Source: HXMU1420-13 sp963691715 (GTDB lineage: Bacteria > Bacteroidota > Rhodothermia > Balneolales > Balneolaceae). From it: a stretch of 64,000 nucleotides of DNA. Each line of letters begins with the position of its first letter. Positions within the stretch are counted from its first letter, which is position 1. Location of the stretch: the NCBI GenBank assembly GCA_963691715.1, contig OY829281.1, positions 2,852,001 to 2,916,000 of the forward strand. Reading direction: 5' to 3'. Position numbers and translations under genes: made by a program. This document shows, in pieces, positions 42,516 to 51,676 of this stretch. Below the pieces are notes generated by a model that was not told the origin of the DNA, ran no database searches, and saw only the letters and a program-made list of their open reading frames with translations.

Positions 42516-43727
42516 ATGAGACAACATACCCACGATTTTATAATTGTTGGAGCAGGGATTATTGGATTATCGACCGCGTATAAGCTTAGTCTTGCATTTC
42601 CGGATGCCTCCATCTTAGTACTTGAGAAAGAAGATCAAGTAGCAGCCCACCAAACTGGAAAGAATTCTGGAGTAATACATTCTGGGATTTATTACAAACC
42701 TGGTTCTTACAAAGCAAAGAATTGCGTTGATGGAAGGCATCAATTAGTAGATTTTTGCAAAGAACATAATGTTGCTATCGATATATGTGGTAAGGTAATT
42801 GTAGCAACCAAAGAAGATGAATTAGAACGATTAGATGGTATCTACCAACGTGGATTAGAAAATGGGATTGAAGGAGTTGCAAACATTGATCGTAAACAAT
42901 TACTAGAATTAGAACCTCACGTTAATGGGATATCCGCTATACATGTTCCATGTGCAGGAATTGTAGATTATGCGGGCATGTGTGAAGCGTTAAAATCATT
43001 ACTTGAAGAAAAAAATGGACACGTTCATTTCAATCAAAAAGTTGTAGACATTTCACAAAAGAGAGATACATTAATTGTTGGTACAAGTCAGGAGCAATAT
43101 AAAGGTCGGTTCTTAATTAACTGTGCTGGATTATATAGCGATCATATTGCTAAATCAGCAAATATCAAATCACCTGTTAAAATCGTGCCTTTCAAAGGCG
43201 AGTATTATGAGTTAAAACCAGAGGCTGAATATTTAGTTAACAATTTAATATACCCATTACCAAATCCTGAATTTCCATTTTTGGGTGTGCATTTTACAAG
43301 AATGGCTTTAGGTGGTATTGAGTGTGGACCAAATGCTGTTTTTGTTTTCAAAAGAGAAGGATACAACAAAATGGCTTTTGACTTAAAGGAGTCTTTCGAA
43401 TCACTTACATTTCCTGGCTTTTGGAAGATGGGGATGAAGCATTGGAAAATGGGCTTAGATGAGTATAAACGTTCATTTTTTAAAACTGCATTTGTTAAAG
43501 GCTTGCAGCAATTAATTCCTGAGGTTACTACGAAACATCTTCAAGACTCACCAGCAGGTGTTCGTGCTATGGCGCTACAACCTAATGGTGAAATTTTAGA
43601 TGATTTCCATTTTGAAGTAATTGAACGTCAAATTCATGTGTTAAACGCACCTAGCCCCGCTGCAACAGCTGCGCTTTCAATTGGAGACGAAATTGTGCGT
43701 CGGGCCAAAAACCATTTTAGCCTTTAA
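42516..43727 (+). CDS. lhgO: L-2-hydroxyglutarate oxidase (LhgO family)
   Basis: 403 residues from ATG 42516; the frame opens at 42480 with TTG but the added residues are not typical. The N-terminal FAD-binding loop is FIIVGAGIIGLSTAYKL. The family segment AAHQTGKNSGVIHSGIYY follows, then YKPGSYKAKNCVDG. LhgO oxidises L-2-hydroxyglutarate to 2-oxoglutarate and passes electrons to the quinone pool. It ends 5 nt from a convergent UspA gene. An FAD/Fe-S 2-hydroxyacid dehydrogenase lies 3.5 kb away. Confidence 0.9.
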   Translation: MRQHTHDFIIVGAGIIGLSTAYKLSLAFPDASILVLEKEDQVAAHQTGKNSGVIHSGIYYKPGSYKAKNCVDGRHQLVDFCKEHNVAIDICGKVIVATKEDELERLDGIYQRGLENGIEGVANIDRKQLLELEPHVNGISAIHVPCAGIVDYAGMCEALKSLLEEKNGHVHFNQKVVDISQKRDTLIVGTSQEQYKGRFLINCAGLYSDHIAKSANIKSPVKIVPFKGEYYELKPEAEYLVNNLIYPLPNPEFPFLGVHFTRMALGGIECGPNAVFVFKREGYNKMAFDLKESFESLTFPGFWKMGMKHWKMGLDEYKRSFFKTAFVKGLQQLIPEVTTKHLQDSPAGVRAMALQPNGEILDDFHFEVIERQIHVLNAPSPAATAALSIGDEIVRRAKNHFSL

Positions 43728-43732
43728 TTGAA

Positions 43733-44656
43733 TTAGGTGGCTAAGGCTTCCCAAATTTTGAGATTTTCACCTTTATTCTTTATAACCATTAACGGTAAAT
43801 ATTGATCTCTGTCAATTAAAGCTTCCGTTACGCGACCAAGAAAGAAAGAAGAAAGAGTGTTTCCTCCACGTGAACCTAAGACGATAGCATCAATTTTTTG
43901 ATTAAACGAAAAGCGATTGATCATATATGGAATGCCATTCGTATTTAATTGTCGATAATGCATAGTAAATCGGTTTTTGTCTATTCCCGTTTTTTCCACA
44001 AATTTACCGATTTCCTCTTGCGCATTAGCGATTAACTCATCTATAAACTCATTTTTTGAAAGTCCAGTTTTGAAATATCCATGTGGCAAACTATATATGT
44101 GTAAGCCTATGATATGCATATCTTCATGTTTGGAACACAAATCTTTTGCCGTATTTAAAGCCATTAAACTGTTATTGGAAAAATCCATCGGAACCAGAAG
44201 ATGTTTGATATTTGATGGAACAGAAGGCGGAATTAAAGCAACCGAACATGAAGAACGACGAATTAATTTTTGAAGAAATTTTACTTCTTTTTCGTCATCA
44301 TCTGTTCTGTTAACAACTAATAAGTCAATATCATTATCATGAATAAATGTAGGTACAACTTGAAGTTTCTTTCCCCCAAGAGTAGTAACAGAAATTTCTT
44401 TAATTGAATAGATATGCTCAAAATTTTGAATTTTTCCGTCAATCGCTTGATTAATTGATTCGTCGATATTGGGAATAAGACCGGGATATTTATCTAAAAT
44501 TGCTTTTGGAATATCTATGTCTTCCGCGACATGAATAATCGAAATTGATTCGAGCTCATCTGATAAAACAGATGCAACACGATTTACATAATCTAAAACA
44601 ATGTCGTCATGCTCGGTTAAATCAAGCATTACTAATAGGCGTTTAATTGAATGCAT
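43733..44656 (-). CDS. Tandem universal stress protein (two UspA domains)
   Basis: 307 residues with two UspA-like domains (~5-145 and ~150-290). The second has a VLGSRGGNTLSSFFLGRVTE segment resembling the G-2x-G-9x-G-(S/T) ATP-binding motif; the first has a degenerate one (VVNRTDDDEKEVKFLQKLIR). Both domains start with the KRLLVMLD / KHLLVPMDFS strand. It is cytosolic, and its role in stress survival is known only at family level. It is monocistronic. Confidence 0.88.
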   Translation of the reverse strand: MHSIKRLLVMLDLTEHDDIVLDYVNRVASVLSDELESISIIHVAEDIDIPKAILDKYPGLIPNIDESINQAIDGKIQNFEHIYSIKEISVTTLGGKKLQVVPTFIHDNDIDLLVVNRTDDDEKEVKFLQKLIRRSSCSVALIPPSVPSNIKHLLVPMDFSNNSLMALNTAKDLCSKHEDMHIIGLHIYSLPHGYFKTGLSKNEFIDELIANAQEEIGKFVEKTGIDKNRFTMHYRQLNTNGIPYMINRFSFNQKIDAIVLGSRGGNTLSSFFLGRVTEALIDRDQYLPLMVIKNKGENLKIWEALAT

Positions 44657-44868
44657 ATCTAAAGTTTTTTATTAACGAAAGGCCGGTCTCTTGTTGTTGG
44701 TTGGTCTAACTGAACTGAGCTAAAGATAAGGACATCTAAACTTGTAAACTTGTTCTGTACATTAGTCTTTTTTTAAGTTAATCTTGCAGGTTTACAATAA
44801 GTTTATCGGCTAAAGTGTTGATAAGAAGTGGATTATCATAGAAATTTAAATTACCAATTGGGATAAAT

Positions 44869-47232
44869 ATGTGTAAAGAAGTGATCAAAGTTTTAGGTGT
44901 TATTTTTTTTCTGTGTGCGTTTTATTCCACGGTGTCTGCTCAACAAACTATTCGTGGCAAAGTTGTTGATAAGCAAACACAAGCCCCAATTATCGGTGCA
45001 ACAGTAATCCTAGAAAATACAGCACCATTAAAGGGAGACGATACAAATCGGGATGGTGAATTTCGAATTCAACATGTTAAACCCGATAGATATACTATAA
45101 GGATTAGTTATTTAGGGTATAAAGACGAGTTACTTTTAGGTGTGATTGTTGGGAGCGGACAAGAAGTTGTTTTAACTATTGAAATTACCGAAGCGCCAAC
45201 TAGCATGGATGAAATAATTGTTGGTGTTGATAGAGTTAACCCAACACCTATAAATGAAATGGCCCAAATTAGTGGTCGATCATTTACAGTAGATGAAACA
45301 AAACGTTTTTCTGCTAGTGGAGGTGACCCATTACGATTAGCAAGTTCTTTTGCAGGTGTTGTTGCAACAGGAGACTCGGATAACGAAATAATAGTAAGAG
45401 GTAATTCGTCTCGTGGGATCTTATGGATGCTTGAAGGAATTGAAATTCCAAGTCCAAATCATTTTTCAAATGAAGGGGCCTCTTCTGGTGGTATAAGTAT
45501 GTTTAGCACACAGGTTATTTCAAGATCTGATTTTTTGACGGGCGCATTTCCAGCAAAATATGGAAATGCAACATCTGGAGTTTTTGATATTCATTTACGA
45601 AATGGTAACAATGAGCAAAGAGAAACTACATTACAATTTGGAGTACTAGGAATCGACACCTCTATTGAAGGGCCCATTAACAATAGTAAAGCATCTTATC
45701 TATTCAATTATAGATACTCAACATTAGCCATCTTTTCTGCAATTGGTATGAATATAATCGGTGAAAATGAAGAAAATACATTTCAAGATTTATCCTTCAA
45801 AGTACATGCACCGACTGGAAAAAAAGGGACATTTTCATTATTTGGGCTGGGTGGACTTAGTAAAAATACATATAGCTATACGTTTAGATCTGGTGAAAAA
45901 GAATCAAGTATTTTTGGTTTTAATATGGGCGTCATTGGTCTTTCCCATAAATATTTAATAAATAATACTACTTCCATAAATACCACAATATCTATATCAG
46001 GTACTAAAGCCGAAGATACTGAACAATACCCAGCCTATGGTGGAACATATGGTAATGAATTAAACTTTTTAAGAACATACGTTAGAGGGGCAATTCATCT
46101 TAATAAGAAATTTTCGTCAAAATTATTTGTGACCAATGGGATAACGCTTAGTAAACTTAATTACAATTTTGAAGCTGTAGATAATACATCACCAACGATT
46201 AGAACTATTTTATTTGACGACCAAGGTGATTCCCATTCTGTAAATGCATTCACTAGTTGGAAATATCAATTAAGCTCACGCATAAGCTTAGTAAATGGTC
46301 TTCATTATACTTTTTTTGCTTTAAATGGAGAGTCAATTATAGAGCCACGATCTAGTATTAAGTATATCGTTAGTTCTCAAACATCAGCATTTATTGGCTT
46401 TGGACAGCACAGTAAAATTGAATCATTAGAGTATTATTTAGGAAATGTAATGTATGAGGATGGAAGCACAAAAAAATCCAACAAAGATCTCGAGCTTTCA
46501 AGATCAAATCATTATGTGGCAGGTTTTGATATTGCTTTAAAGAAACAAACCTATTTTAAAACAGAGATTTATTATCAGTATCTATATAACGTTCCAATTC
46601 TAAAAAATATAAATGGTATTGATCCTAGCGACATTGAATTAGCATTTTCAACAATCAATTTAAGCGAAGGATATCTTGCTAAAGAATTAAAGAATGGAGG
46701 TACTGGAGAAAATTATGGAGTAGAAGTAACATTGGAACAGAAATTCCTTGGCGATTCATATTTCTTAATCAATGCAACCATTTATGATTCAAAATATACA
46801 GGTAGTGACGGCTTAAATAGAGATTCTCGATATAACGGAACATTTGCCTATAATATACTTGCTGGAAAAGAATATGTGATTGGTAATAAAAAAGATCGGA
46901 TACTCGGTTTAAACTTAAAAGTTAGCCATGCAGGTAACAAAAGATATACCCCAATCTCAATCCCAGAATCATTAAGTGAAGGTAAAGAAGTTCGATTATT
47001 AAAAGATGCATACTCGCGCAGATACCCAAACTATTTTAGAATGGATGTTCAACTTACAATTCGAAGAAATGTGAAAGTATCTAAAACAACCACCGAATTT
47101 CGACTTGATATTCAAAATTTTACCAATAGAAATAATCCTGTAGTCGATTATTTAAATTTCAATTCATATAAAGTAGAATTTGAAGATCAATTAGGAATTC
47201 TACCGTTTTTGAGCTATCGAATAGAATTTTAG
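44869..47232 (+). CDS. TonB-dependent receptor with carboxypeptidase-regulatory-like N-domain
   Basis: 787 residues. Signal peptide (VLGVIFFLCAFYSTVSAQ), then a CarboxypepD_reg-like domain (~27-110, IRGKVVDKQTQAPIIGATV), a plug domain (~120-230, with IIVRGNSSRGILWMLEGIEI) and a 22-strand-type barrel to the C-terminus ending in Phe (LSYRIEF). It imports an unknown substrate with TonB energy. There is no SusD partner beside it. The FAD/Fe-S dehydrogenase gene begins 48 nt downstream and may share its transcript, hinting at an organic acid or metal substrate; that is speculative. Confidence 0.9.
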   Translation: MCKEVIKVLGVIFFLCAFYSTVSAQQTIRGKVVDKQTQAPIIGATVILENTAPLKGDDTNRDGEFRIQHVKPDRYTIRISYLGYKDELLLGVIVGSGQEVVLTIEITEAPTSMDEIIVGVDRVNPTPINEMAQISGRSFTVDETKRFSASGGDPLRLASSFAGVVATGDSDNEIIVRGNSSRGILWMLEGIEIPSPNHFSNEGASSGGISMFSTQVISRSDFLTGAFPAKYGNATSGVFDIHLRNGNNEQRETTLQFGVLGIDTSIEGPINNSKASYLFNYRYSTLAIFSAIGMNIIGENEENTFQDLSFKVHAPTGKKGTFSLFGLGGLSKNTYSYTFRSGEKESSIFGFNMGVIGLSHKYLINNTTSINTTISISGTKAEDTEQYPAYGGTYGNELNFLRTYVRGAIHLNKKFSSKLFVTNGITLSKLNYNFEAVDNTSPTIRTILFDDQGDSHSVNAFTSWKYQLSSRISLVNGLHYTFFALNGESIIEPRSSIKYIVSSQTSAFIGFGQHSKIESLEYYLGNVMYEDGSTKKSNKDLELSRSNHYVAGFDIALKKQTYFKTEIYYQYLYNVPILKNINGIDPSDIELAFSTINLSEGYLAKELKNGGTGENYGVEVTLEQKFLGDSYFLINATIYDSKYTGSDGLNRDSRYNGTFAYNILAGKEYVIGNKKDRILGLNLKVSHAGNKRYTPISIPESLSEGKEVRLLKDAYSRRYPNYFRMDVQLTIRRNVKVSKTTTEFRLDIQNFTNRNNPVVDYLNFNSYKVEFEDQLGILPFLSYRIEF

Positions 47233-47280
47233 TTATAATAAGTAGCATGTAGTCTCAATATTATATGTATTTCTACACTT

Positions 47281-50115
47281 ATGAATTATAACACCGATTC
47301 TCTGTTACTCAGGTTATATGCTCAAGATGCATCGATGTATCAGCAACTACCTACTGGTGTGGCGTTCCCCAAAACAACAGATGATATCGTACAACTTGTT
47401 AGACAAGCAAATTTAGACGGATTTTCTATTACAGCAAGAAGTGCTGGAACTAGTTTAGCAGGGCAAACCACGGGTGGGGGAGTTATTATGGATGTATCTC
47501 GATTTATGACTGAATTAATTGAAATAAACGAGGATGAGCATTGGGCAGATGTTGAACCAGGGGTAATTCGAGATTCTTTAAATAACGACGCAGTACACCA
47601 TGACCTCTTGTTCGGACCAGACACAGCAACATCGAATCGTTGTATGATTGGGGGAATGATTGGAAATAATTCTGCAGGTTCTTTTTCAATTAAATATAAA
47701 AGTACCCGTGAGCATGTCAAAGAAATGGATGTTGTATTAAGTGATGGAAGCATTGCAACATTCAAACCTCTAACAGAAGATGAACTACAGGATAAGTTGC
47801 ATCATGAGACCCTGGAAGGAGATATTTATAGAGGTATGATAGAGTTACTTCAAGAGCACAAGGAACTCATAATAGAGAATTATCCTCATCCAGAAATAAT
47901 TCGTAGAAATACCGGATATGCGCTTGATAAATTATGTGAAATGGCACCTATTGATCCAGATGGTCGCCCATTTAATTTGTGCGAACTTTTATGTGGGAGT
48001 GAGGGAACCTTGGCTTTAACAACAAAAGCACGTGTACACTTGGAGCCCACCCAATCTGAAAAAATTGTTCTGATTCCTCATTTTAACTCCTTAAATGATG
48101 CACTTTTAGCAACCATTGAAGCTGTTAAGTTAAAGCCATATGCGGTTGAACTTATTGATCATGTTATTTTAAATGCAACAAAAGGAAACCAAGCCCAAAA
48201 GCAAAATCGTTTTTTTATTTCTGGAGAACCAAATTATATACTAGTTATACAATTTGAAGGGAATAATGCAGAAATCTTAGAAAAAAAGATTGAATTATTA
48301 AAAGATCGTTTAAGGGAGAAAAAACTATGTTATTCTTATCCTACTATTAAAGATGAAGAGGAAATACAAAAAGTATGGGAACTAAGAAAAGCAGGGTTAG
48401 GATTATTGATGGGGCTTGGGAAAGAATTAAGAACTCCAGCTTTTTGTGAAGATACATCGGTTCGAGTTATTGATTTGCCGTCTTATATAAAAGAAGTTCA
48501 GGAAATATTGAAGAATCAGGAGGTAGATTGTGTTTTTTATGGGCATGCAAGTGTTGGAGAATTGCATCTCCGGCCAATGATAGATACAACTACCGAAGAA
48601 GGTATAGAAAAGATGACATCGATAGCTTCTCAAATTGCTGATCTAGTTAGAAAATATAGAGGGTCACTTTCAGGAGAACATGGTGATGGTAGGGCAAGGT
48701 CTCTTTTTATTGAGCAAGTTCTAGGTGAAGAATTAATGCCCGTTTTAAAAAAGGTAAAAGAAATATGGGATAAATTTGGAGTGTTTAATCCTGGTAAAAT
48801 TACCGATGCTGAACCCATAGATAATGATTTACGCTATCCACCAGAATATGAAACTACCGAAATAGATACTATGTTTGCCTGGAGAAATGAAGGCGGAATT
48901 CATGGAGTTATAGAAAGTTGTAATGGGGCTGGAGTTTGTAGGAAATTAGCACAAAGTGGAGGAACAATGTGCCCTTCATATATTGCAACAAAAGAAGAAA
49001 AGGATTCAACTAGAGGTAGAGCAAATGTTTTTCGACAAGTATTTGAAGGTGAAAATCCTGAGGGTTTTAGATCTTCGGATTTAAGAAAAGCTTTGCAATT
49101 ATGTTTGAGTTGTAAGGCATGTAAAACTGAATGCCCAGCCAATGTGGATATGGCTAAATTAAAAGCAGAGTTTGAATATGGATGGCAGCAACGTTTCGGG
49201 ATAACATTGCAAAACCAGTTTTTTTCGGAAACATCGAAAATTTATCCCATAGCCGCTAGATTTCCTGGAATCTCAAATTCTTTTGCTTCTTCTGAAATAG
49301 GTAAACATATATTGAAGACATTCTTTGGTATAAGTAAAAAAAGAAGTTTGCCAGAATTTGCAAAAAAACCATTTGATATCACTCTTTATGAGTCTGCTAA
49401 AACTAATCGAAAAAAGGTAGTATTATTTGTAGATATCTTTAATCAATATCATCACCCAAAAATAATTGAATCAGCGATAAAAGTTTTTGAATATCTAGGA
49501 TTTGAAGTCATAATCCCCCCTATCACTGAAGCAGGAAGAGTAGCGATTTCGAAAGGAAGGTTAGATAAGGCTAGAGATACAGCATTAAAGCTTACTGAAC
49601 TCTTAGGCCCGTATGTTGAAGATGGAATTCCAATTGTAGGATTAGAACCTTCAGAGTTACTCACTTTAAGAGATGAATATCTTGACTTAATTGATGAAAA
49701 TGACCTTGATAATGCAACGGAAATCTCAAAGTATTCATTTTTATTTGAAGAATTCTTGATACGACATCCCATATCTGATCATAAAAAAAGGGCCGGTAAA
49801 GTTGTAGTGCATCAACACTGCCATGCAAAAATTTTATCCTCAAAAACAGCGTTACAAAAAATGTTAGAACAATGGGGTTTTGAAGTTGTGATGGTAGATG
49901 CTGGTTGCTGTGGTATGGCAGGAAGTTTTGGATATGAGCATGATAAATATGAGGTATCTATAGACATTGGTAGGGAACGATTATTCCCAGCATTGCAATT
50001 ACTGGGTAAAAGAAGTAAGATTTGTGCGCCTGGGTTTTCTTGTAGGCATCAAATAATGGATGGTATCAAGAAAAAAGCATTCCATCCAGCAGAACTTATA
50101 GCTCAACAATTATAA
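47281..50115 (+). CDS. FAD-binding and 4Fe-4S 2-hydroxyacid dehydrogenase (YdiJ/GlcD-GlpC fusion type)
   Basis: 944 residues. N-terminal PCMH-type FAD domain (ITARSAGTSLAGQTTGGGVI; GGMIGNNSAGSFSIKYKSTR), FAD-oxidase C-terminal domain with YGHASVGELHLRP, then SGEHGDGRARS (active-site histidine region). A ferredoxin-like part follows with C547/C553/C564 and C608-x2-C611-x2-C614-x3-C618-P, and a CCG-type domain ends it (HQHCHAKI; AGCCGMAGSFGYE). Such fusions oxidise D-2-hydroxyacids (D-lactate, glycolate or D-2-hydroxyglutarate, as reported for YdiJ). The nearby LhgO gene favours 2-hydroxyglutarate, but this is inference. Confidence 0.88.
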   Translation: MNYNTDSLLLRLYAQDASMYQQLPTGVAFPKTTDDIVQLVRQANLDGFSITARSAGTSLAGQTTGGGVIMDVSRFMTELIEINEDEHWADVEPGVIRDSLNNDAVHHDLLFGPDTATSNRCMIGGMIGNNSAGSFSIKYKSTREHVKEMDVVLSDGSIATFKPLTEDELQDKLHHETLEGDIYRGMIELLQEHKELIIENYPHPEIIRRNTGYALDKLCEMAPIDPDGRPFNLCELLCGSEGTLALTTKARVHLEPTQSEKIVLIPHFNSLNDALLATIEAVKLKPYAVELIDHVILNATKGNQAQKQNRFFISGEPNYILVIQFEGNNAEILEKKIELLKDRLREKKLCYSYPTIKDEEEIQKVWELRKAGLGLLMGLGKELRTPAFCEDTSVRVIDLPSYIKEVQEILKNQEVDCVFYGHASVGELHLRPMIDTTTEEGIEKMTSIASQIADLVRKYRGSLSGEHGDGRARSLFIEQVLGEELMPVLKKVKEIWDKFGVFNPGKITDAEPIDNDLRYPPEYETTEIDTMFAWRNEGGIHGVIESCNGAGVCRKLAQSGGTMCPSYIATKEEKDSTRGRANVFRQVFEGENPEGFRSSDLRKALQLCLSCKACKTECPANVDMAKLKAEFEYGWQQRFGITLQNQFFSETSKIYPIAARFPGISNSFASSEIGKHILKTFFGISKKRSLPEFAKKPFDITLYESAKTNRKKVVLFVDIFNQYHHPKIIESAIKVFEYLGFEVIIPPITEAGRVAISKGRLDKARDTALKLTELLGPYVEDGIPIVGLEPSELLTLRDEYLDLIDENDLDNATEISKYSFLFEEFLIRHPISDHKKRAGKVVVHQHCHAKILSSKTALQKMLEQWGFEVVMVDAGCCGMAGSFGYEHDKYEVSIDIGRERLFPALQLLGKRSKICAPGFSCRHQIMDGIKKKAFHPAELIAQQL

Positions 50116-50133
50116 TTATTAAAAAGGTACACT

Positions 50134-50793
50134 ATGAAAATATGTTACTATTTGCAGTTTGTAATTTTAATCGGAATCTCCCCACTTCAATTCGCACAGG
50201 TAGATTATCAAACACAAATCCAACCCATTTTTAATGATAATTGTACTTCATGCCATGGTTCAAACGGAGGGGTTGATTTACGATCATACAACGCCTTAAT
50301 GAATAGTATTGGCAATAATTATGGTACCAATGTTGTGGTTCCAGGAAATCCTAATGTAAGTGGGCTTGTTGATAAAATAGAACCTAACCCGCAATTTGGT
50401 AATAGGATGCCAAATGCAAACGGTATCCCCCAATCTGATATTAATCTGATTAGACAATGGATTTCGGAAGGGGCAAATGAAGTTGCAACTTCGAATGAAA
50501 ATAACATGCAATTACCGAATGCATTTAAATTACTAGGAAATTATCCTAATCCATTTAATCCCAGTACACAAATCAAATTTGAATTACCAGAATCTGCCCA
50601 GTATACTATTTCAGTATTCACCTTGACTGGACGATTGTTAATGGAGCAAGTTGGATATGCAAACACAGGGGTGGCAAGCATTTCAGTTGATATGAAAAGT
50701 AACCCAACTGGCATCTATCTATATCAAGTTTCGGCTGTAGTGAATGGAAAAGTAAATTTTATTGGTACTGGGCGTATGACGCTTATCAAATAA
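50134..50793 (+). CDS. Secreted cytochrome-c-like protein with type A sorting domain
   Basis: 219 residues. Signal peptide (FVILIGISPLQFAQ). The heme-binding CTSCH sits in a planctomycete-type cytochrome c domain (~25-115, ending RMPNANGIPQSD and IRQWISEGA). The C-terminal ~80 residues are a type IX secretion sorting domain (LLGNYPNPFNPSTQIKF ... GIYLYQV). The protein is therefore likely surface-attached or released. The gene starts 18 nt after the dehydrogenase stop with an AAAAAGG ribosome site, suggesting one transcript. Confidence 0.85.
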   Translation: MKICYYLQFVILIGISPLQFAQVDYQTQIQPIFNDNCTSCHGSNGGVDLRSYNALMNSIGNNYGTNVVVPGNPNVSGLVDKIEPNPQFGNRMPNANGIPQSDINLIRQWISEGANEVATSNENNMQLPNAFKLLGNYPNPFNPSTQIKFELPESAQYTISVFTLTGRLLMEQVGYANTGVASISVDMKSNPTGIYLYQVSAVVNGKVNFIGTGRMTLIK

Positions 50794-50799
50794 TCAGTG

Positions 50800-51489
50800 T
50801 TAGATTTTTCGGATAGCGAAGCTTTGATTCTCTGTTGGTTCTATGGTTAAATAAATAATTTCCCAACCAAATTGAACACAGAATTCGTGAACTGCTTCTA
50901 CAACTCCATATCTAAATGTAGCAATCCAGTTGCCATGTACATAATCATGTCCGGCAATGATTCCACCTTTTTTCATTTTTGGGGCATACAATCTTAATTC
51001 GTCTCTAGTTGTCTCGTAAGTATGATCTGTATCTATGTATATCCAATCAAAATAATTATCGGGAAAATCATAGGCGGCATCCGTTGATAAATTTTTATGA
51101 ATGTGGACTTGATCACTTTCAATCTGATCATTAAAAAAGTTTTTTACATTTTGATATTTACCGTCATGAAATCGATCTGTACCCCAAATATCCACTAAAT
51201 GAAAGTGATCAGGCGTATTTATTTCAAAAATTTTCTGACTAAATTTCCCCTCATCTACGCCGATTTCAGCAACATTTCCGCCTTTTCCAAATTTTTTTAA
51301 AAGAATTTCACGATTTAGCAGTAAGGAAGTATTTTCCACGTTTTCTGCACGCAATGGAATTTTTGGTATTTGTTGTTCACGCTCTTCTCTTCCTCGTTTT
51401 AGGGATTCTGCTACACTTTGGACTAGAACCTGAGCTTGTTTATGCTGTTGATTCGGGGATAAAGATGTAAAATTCAAGGTGTCTTTCAT
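50800..51489 (-). CDS. Class I SAM-dependent methyltransferase (Methyltransf_24 type)
   Basis: 229 residues. The SAM-binding loop is VAEIGVDEGKFSQKIFEI, followed by the acidic FHLVDIWGTDRF and the catalytic/substrate strand FDWIYIDTDHTYETTRDELR. The Methyltransf_24 pattern GGIIAGHDYVHGNW is clear. The substrate is unknown; relatives modify glycans or cephalosporin-type molecules. It is convergent with the cytochrome gene (6-nt gap) and monocistronic. Confidence 0.85.
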   Translation of the reverse strand: MKDTLNFTSLSPNQQHKQAQVLVQSVAESLKRGREEREQQIPKIPLRAENVENTSLLLNREILLKKFGKGGNVAEIGVDEGKFSQKIFEINTPDHFHLVDIWGTDRFHDGKYQNVKNFFNDQIESDQVHIHKNLSTDAAYDFPDNYFDWIYIDTDHTYETTRDELRLYAPKMKKGGIIAGHDYVHGNWIATFRYGVVEAVHEFCVQFGWEIIYLTIEPTENQSFAIRKI

Positions 51490-51676
51490 TAGATCAAAAA
51501 TTCAGTTATAAATTTCAAATTGAATGGTGCAAGTATTATACCATCTATCGAACTTGATACTGAAAAGCAAAACAATTGTAAAAAAAGAAACAAAATATTC
51601 TTTTTTAAAACCTCTCTAATTCAATGATTAAAATTGATCATATAGATCTTTCTGTGCGATCTATTCACGGGATAAT

